Assembly: GCA_037178975.1 (NCBI GenBank) | Contig: JASJZH010000006.1 | Span: 9,362,001-9,426,000 of the forward strand | Direction of reading: 5' to 3' | From: Oscheius tipulae | Lineage: Eukaryota; Nematoda; Chromadorea; Rhabditida; Rhabditidae | DNA: 64,000 nt | Shown here: positions 58,861 through 64,000 of the stretch, piece by piece | Position numbering within the stretch: the first letter of the stretch is position 1 | Layout: each line of letters opens with the position of its first letter | Translations under genes and position numbers: made by a program | Notes under the pieces: model-generated | Seen by the model: only the letters and a program-made list of their open reading frames with translations | The model's database searches: none | Told to the model about the DNA's origin: nothing

Positions 58861-59568
58861 CAGATGACTTCCGAACAGTTGGAAAAATAAAAATTGAAAC
58901 ATTCGAAATTTCCTCTAGTCTGAGAAGTACGGGAAAGGTAAAGTCAAAGTGATCTTGTGAGCTGCTAGTCAAATTGCCGCTGTCATAATATCCAAACAAA
59001 TTTCCACCCGTACTGTTTAGAGTACAGTTGTGCCTCTGTGTTTTCCTTAATCCCAGTATAGAACAGATAGAGTTCATATACAGATCGCTAGGTCTACAGA
59101 GGTTGACAGGAGTACAGGCTGACTTGGAGAGTGATCGGAAGGTCGACTGCCATCTCTTGGAGGCTCCGACTATTTGAAAGATTAGTCATTAGCGAAATCA
59201 AAATACTGTCAGTTTGATGTCCGACGCTAGTCAACTCTACCAATTCAATTCAAGCGTTACCGGTTATTTTTCCCCCGTACTGTCTCGATAAGTCGTTAAA
59301 ATCTCTCTGTCCCATTTTGCAGTGTCGAGAGTTACCAGGCGGTGGCCTTGGCCCCTCACAAACTAAACTCACAGTGTTTGATGTACCGGGAATTCACTGT
59401 GGCTGCTTTTCATGAAACGGAGCAGTTAAGTCTCTATGAGACTGCACGAGGGGGGCCAGGTTAAGGAGCCTTCCGCTTGCTCTAAAGTTCTTATTAGTTT
59501 GTATCTCTTTAATCATCCATACTCAGGCCTCTACTTCCCGTTGTCCGAAGGTGAGTCCGACCAGCGAG
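58861..59568. other. Intergenic region
   Basis: No supported gene between the two convergent genes. Confidence 0.45.
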
Positions 59569-59958
59569 TTATTGCTTGAAGCAGCCCTTGATGAGCAAGT
59601 AGGCTGAGTTTGAGCTGCTGATCCCGATGGTTCGATTGTCGACAGGATACTGCAGCTGTACATAAGCCATTTCTATCAAAGTCGGCTGGATCTGTAATTC
59701 CGTAAAATTGACCAATTAGCGAAAAAATGAAAAAAGAAAAGAGATGCGTACAGGAAAACCAGAAAGTGGAGTTGTGTCTGCTGACGCCGAAAATGGTTTG
59801 CGCCAAATTTTGTTAGTGTCGTGGTCAGCAAAACGGATTGATTCACAGCATCTGTTGACAATATGTCTGACGTAGCTATCGAAATTATCACTGTTCCAAG
59901 GGAACTGTAACTCTGTCTCTTTATTCGGCACCACAAACAAACTGGCATGCTGAGTCAT
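59569..59958 (-). CDS. Small two-exon protein, unrecognised
   Basis: Exons 59958-59752 and 59691-59569, 60-bp intron, 109 residues. It has no signal peptide. The first exon reads MTQHASLFVVPNKETELQF then DSYVRHIVNRCCESIRF; the second PTLIEMAYVQLQYPVDNR then AYLLIKGCFKQ. The alternating hydrophobic pattern suggests beta strands. A GTACGC donor and ATTACAG acceptor keep the frame; another frame of exon 2 is also open but would need a weaker donor. No family recognised. Confidence 0.55.
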
Positions 59959-60298
59959 GTAAAGAAATAAGGGGATCAAGTAAGAAGAGACACAACAGAA
60001 GAGTGGGAAGCTTGACTAGTGCTTGCGGCCCGGGCCGAAAATCACGACCCATGTTGCTCTTTGGAATACAGCTGTTTGGGATACAACAAGATCACATTTT
60101 TTAATTTTGTGGTGATTTGAAATAATGCGGTTTCCGTCACCCTCTTCGCTTAAACTGCTTGAAGGTCCTCCAGAATGGTGACAGCCTCCCAGGCTACCTC
60201 TCAGACGTATAAGATGCAATGACGTATGACCTGAGACAGAGAGACGTGGTGTATATTGTAAAATGAGATTATTCAGTTCAATACTTTATTGAGACTAT

Positions 60299-60767
60299 CT
60301 ACAAGTTGTTGCAGTTACGATCGCTGTTGTTGAAGCAGCAGATGCAGTCGACTCCGTTGGTCGAGGGGAAGCCACTGGCACTGGTCTAAAAACAGAACTT
60401 TAATCAAAACCAAGTCTAAACCCACAGTAGGAAGTCCAGCAGCAAGAGCACGAGACTGGCAGCATCCAGAGCAGCGGGTATTGGGGTCAGCGTTGGCGTC
60501 GGTGCATCTGAATAGGTTTGGTCGCAAAGTTAAGTTTATATCACCTGGCAGTAGTCTGAGTTCCATCAATTGAAACGGTGAAGCTGGCTTGGCGGGAGCA
60601 GGCTGAAAGTTAGGATTGTCAAAATCGTTAGCATACATACAGAATCCGCAGGTGAGAGAGTTGGCATTCTGAGGAGGACGAGCCGGCTGTCCGGGACGGA
60701 AACCGCCGAACTGAGCGGCTGCGACGGCAGCCAGAGCGAGGAGGACGACAACGGAGGTAGAAGACAT
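60299..60767 (-). CDS. Secreted Cys-rich protein, unrecognised
   Basis: Exons 60767-60641, 60602-60545, 60507-60426 and 60385-60299, 117 residues. Signal peptide MSSTSVVVLLALAAVAAA, then a Gln/Pro/Arg-rich spacer (FGGFRPGQPARPPQNA). The mature domain has Cys in LTCGFSC, ARC, TRCSGCC, VDCICC and RNC, about ten in 75 residues. An AATAAA lies just beyond the stop, and upstream there is a TTTTTATA element about 40 bp before the ATG. Splice phases shift between exons, and only the spliced frames give the Cys pattern, which supports the model. Probably an extracellular disulphide-rich protein; the family is not known to me. Confidence 0.75.
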
Positions 60768-62399
60768 CTTCAGAAGCGACTGATGAAAAGTAATGGTCTC
60801 GTTCTTTTTATACGGAAGCGATCATTATTGTGGACGTGACTGGGCAGGGACAGGCACAGCATTGGCGACAAAGAAGGACCAACATTAGGACGTTGAAGAA
60901 CAACATTTCATTGAAGAAAGACCAAAAAACTGTCGTAATACTCGAAAACGCTTCGGAGTAGAGAAGACTTGAGATGCACTAAGATTTCAAGTTTCTCCTG
61001 TTACGGGTCTTTTCATAAACAAATTATATATGATTTCAAGTTTTCCTTTGTTCCGGTGACACAAGAGGTATATGGATGACTGATATCGCAGTTTCTCATT
61101 TATATTTGGTCAAGTTTCTTGACGAGCTTCCCATATGCTGTAAAAACTCCTACTTCTAGATTCTTGCCTCGGTTGTTTACGTTCCTATCTATGCTACCTT
61201 GAGGTCATTTAAGGCACCATTTACCACAGTGTCTGTGCGCTGACTTGTAGGGACAAAAATGGAATGCCTGGACCCTTCAGACACATACTGTGGATAAAGG
61301 AGGATGATACAGACGAAATCGCATTTGCCGGGAGTCGAACTGTAACTAATCAAATTATTGGACAAGATAACAACGATAGATATAATGATGCTTTTGTGAG
61401 TTTTATATATGGATTAAATCGAGTTGTAGACGCAGAGAATAGGTGCTACATCTGACGCCGGTGTGCCCCGAAATTGACATATACTGTGAATATAAACTCT
61501 CTTACAAGCAATTCGCAGCCGTTACAGACTACTAGGAGTACTTGCATGCTCATTTGGACAATCGTGCACAACTCGGAGCACTTATACCTTGCTCTGCGAA
61601 CTAGCATAGCGCATTGGACACTTTTCCTTATAACTTATACTGTTTTTAGATGGTTTAGCAGGCTTTTTACACTCGGTAGTCTACTCTGAACACCTAAAAG
61701 AAACTGCTTGCAAGAAGGAACTCTTTCTTCTCACTACCCATCCCCGGAAGAAGATGTCGATTTGACCAGTGATAACTGTTCTTGTATAATACAATTCAAG
61801 GATGTCCGAATAGCTGTCCCGTGCAAGCAATACGCCTGTTTGAAATGTGATTTTTGTTTTACAATCAAACGTACAGCTGAACACCCAATTCAACTTTCTC
61901 ACACTTAATGCTTATTTCCCAGTGTTTGCCTATATTCTTTCAAGAATGATGTAGATTTGCAATACCGTCCGAAAGTGGGAATTGACGTCAGTGGTAATAT
62001 TTCAACTTTTGGTTCCAATTCGGCTAAAAGTTGTAACTTTAGTCGATTTTCGTGGATCTCGAGACTGGATGACGATCTTGGTACAGCTGACAGTTTAAGC
62101 AGTTCAATGCAAATGCGTGTCATCTTCCCCGTTTTCTATCAAACTGTTAGATTCAAGCCTGTCTTCTGGTCAACGTCCTCTTCTGTTTCACGTCTCCTCT
62201 TGTTAACTGTTTCTGTGCCTCATATTTTTCCAATCTATCCACTCGAAAAAAACTGCTCACTTAAGGTTATGTTTCTGGAAAAACCGAGCAAACCTAAAGA
62301 GCCACAGAAACATTTAACAATATTAACTTTTTGAAACATGCTATGCCCCTTCCTGAAAGCTTATTGTTCAACATTTATTCATAGAGCAACAGTACGGGA
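60768..62399. other. Region with unresolved coding-like segments on the plus strand
   Basis: Plus-strand pieces look coding but do not join into one model: 61264-61391 (WIKEDDTDEIAFAGSR, then a GTGAGT donor), about 61442-61525 (TPVCPEIDIYCEYKLSYKQF), 61681-61755 (VYSEHLKETACKKELFLL), 61708-61908 (Cys-rich) and 61957-62334. They could belong to one secreted Cys-containing protein. Confidence 0.3.
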
Positions 62400-62660
62400 T
62401 CATCGTCCCCAAATAGGGCCGATTTGTTGCCATTTGTTGGTGAATCGCTTCATGTTCCTGGGCCATCTTTCGAAAAGAGCTGCCTCATTCACGGGTTCCA
62501 TGCTTTCCATCAACTCGGAGAGAATTCTACATTCCTTTTTGTTAGGGGAATAAAAATGGAGAAACTACCTATCATTGACGTCCTCTTCCGTATACGCACA
62601 AGCTACAAAGTTGTGAAGAAGTACCAAAGTCAGGATGAGCAGATAGAACTTGGTCATCAT
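62400..62660 (-). CDS. Neuropeptide precursor with one C-terminal W(X6)W-amide peptide (MIP/allatostatin-B type)
   Basis: Exons 62660-62580 and 62534-62400, 71 residues. Signal peptide MMTKFYLLILTLVLLHNFVACA. Near the end MKR is followed by FTNKWQQIGPIWGR and the stop. Cleavage after the Lys-Arg and amidation at Gly would give FTNKWQQIGPIW-amide. Two Trp separated by six residues with a C-terminal Trp-amide is the signature of myoinhibitory peptides (allatostatin-B). The 45-bp intron is inferred: it removes an in-frame TAG and both exons share the frame; an AG-GTAG donor 11 bases further on would instead truncate the protein. AATAAA follows at about 62376. Confidence 0.68.
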
Positions 62661-64000
62661 TCTGGAAAACGGAGAACAGTTTGAGGATTTTGAGAGGAGC
62701 AGGGGTAGGAGAGAGCGAGTACAAGGAGAATACTTGAGAGAGGGATTATTCTCTTTTTTACGATCACCCTCTGTCGTCATAATTTGGAAAAGAGGAAGAA
62801 GAGTAGCGCCAGTCATCCGTCCTGACCTTCATTCTTAATTATTGACCTCATGAGGGGACCACCCAATGTGATTCAGACGTCCTGACGCAGAAATGGCCAC
62901 CTAATCTGCTCATTTCTAGCTAGGGGATGTAGAGAAGAGAGGGAACAAATTGTGACCAGCTCGACAAGTGGGGAGTGACTAAGAAACGAGGTTGTGTAAC
63001 TGACACAAAGTTCTTGGGGAAAGGTTCGTTATAGTACCGGAACGTTGGCAAACAGGTGCGAGACGAGACGAGAGAGAGAGGCAGACCTCCATGATGATAG
63101 ACGAGTCTAATTGGTGCCTACTGGTTTCAAAGCAAAAAGTAGAATGCCTCTTTTCTATTCTTATGTCCGGCCAGCCTTGACGCAGGTGATACTGATCATT
63201 GTTGCATTAGGTACTGAGACAGAGAGAGACACTTGCGAAATCTGGCTGCCGGAAATGGCACCTGGTTTCAGGGATCTCTCAACATTGTGGAAAATGTTCT
63301 CTGCCAGTACGTTTCTAGGTTAATTAAAGAAACTAGACAAGGTTTTGATGTCTAGCATACTGTATATTAAAGAGACCACAATTTTTAAGCAGCAGTAGCA
63401 ATTTTTGATATGTTCAGAGGATGCATAGTTGTGAACGACTAGGATAGATTTTCGATTACTCAGACCGTTGATAATAGCTTTAAACAACTTCACAAGATAT
63501 ACGTTGAACTTGATGGGTTGACGGAACTGAACCATTGTAATTTTAGGACGACAGATACTTGTAGTGTTTGAAAGAAGAATTTTCAATGCGTCAACAAAAA
63601 TCGCGAAGAATTTTAAGATTTTTACACGAATCTTGAGTCTCAGCCTGGATCAAGGTTTTTTCACAAGCCGCTCAAAAAGAGCCCTACATCACGGAAAATT
63701 TTGAAACTATGAAGAGAAGGTGGGAGGCAATCTAACAAAAAGTTATAAGATGCTTAGTGGAGTACACACGCGACCGTAATCGAATGTTTTTCGAATTTGT
63801 TTCTAGCTTGGGCCGCAAGACGAATGAGAAAACATAAGCCAATTCCTACCGCCCCCTATGGTAATATAGTTTGGATCCGCCCTAAAAGTAATCTTTCCAA
63901 GGAAAAGACCGAAAAGGGGTTAGGGAGTGACGGATAATAGCATAAATTATTCCAAGGCAATCCAATACCACCTACATGGCCAAAACTAGAGGGATCGACC
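62661..64000. other. Right-end intergenic region
   Basis: I see no supported gene in the last 1.3 kb. A short GAGAGA run lies at about 63068. ORFs at 63111-63323 and 63586-63320 have no motif. Confidence 0.45.

Overview
The window is nuclear DNA from a nematode-like animal. Its genes are dense, run on both strands and are cut by many very short introns, most of them 34-45 bp, with T-rich 3' ends closing in TTTCAG or TTTTAG. Several start codons sit a few bases after such a site (usp-39, innexin, receptor, the 57.1 kb gene), which fits spliced-leader trans-splicing. Gene content agrees: a cuticle-type collagen with membrane anchor and basic cleavage site, an innexin, an astacin with two ShK domains, YGGYP secreted peptides and a Reeler protein. 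I cannot name the genus. Exon models were made by eye from splice sites and reading frames; no search was run.

Left part (1-18 kb): the 5' part of a USP39-type splicing factor (-), an unrecognised coiled-coil gene (-), a gypsy-type relic and diverged repeats, an astacin (+), a small RING protein (-), a GDSL/SGNH esterase (+), an innexin (-), and three unrecognised minus-strand genes between 15.3 and 17.8 kb.

Middle (18-31 kb): one long plus-strand gene, probably of the DUF4781 type, whose introns have collected transposons: a roughly 960-bp fold-back element and a mariner that ends 13-15 bases before a 3' splice site. Beyond it lie a helical-hairpin-type secreted peptide, a 327-bp perfect CTAT microsatellite and much gene-poor DNA.

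Right part (31-64 kb): a cluster of small secreted-peptide genes (a 65-residue peptide, two YGGYP genes), a rhodopsin-type peptide receptor, a Ly6-like protein, a collagen, RAB5IF/OPTI, a complete B3GLCT glucosyltransferase, a Reeler gene with an adjacent ShK gene, pyruvate dehydrogenase E2, a MITE, an unusual secreted helical protein, a secreted Cys-rich protein, and a precursor ending in a single W(X6)W-Gly-Arg peptide (myoinhibitory peptide/allatostatin-B signature). Peptide precursors and a peptide receptor occur together here, but nothing in the sequence pairs them.
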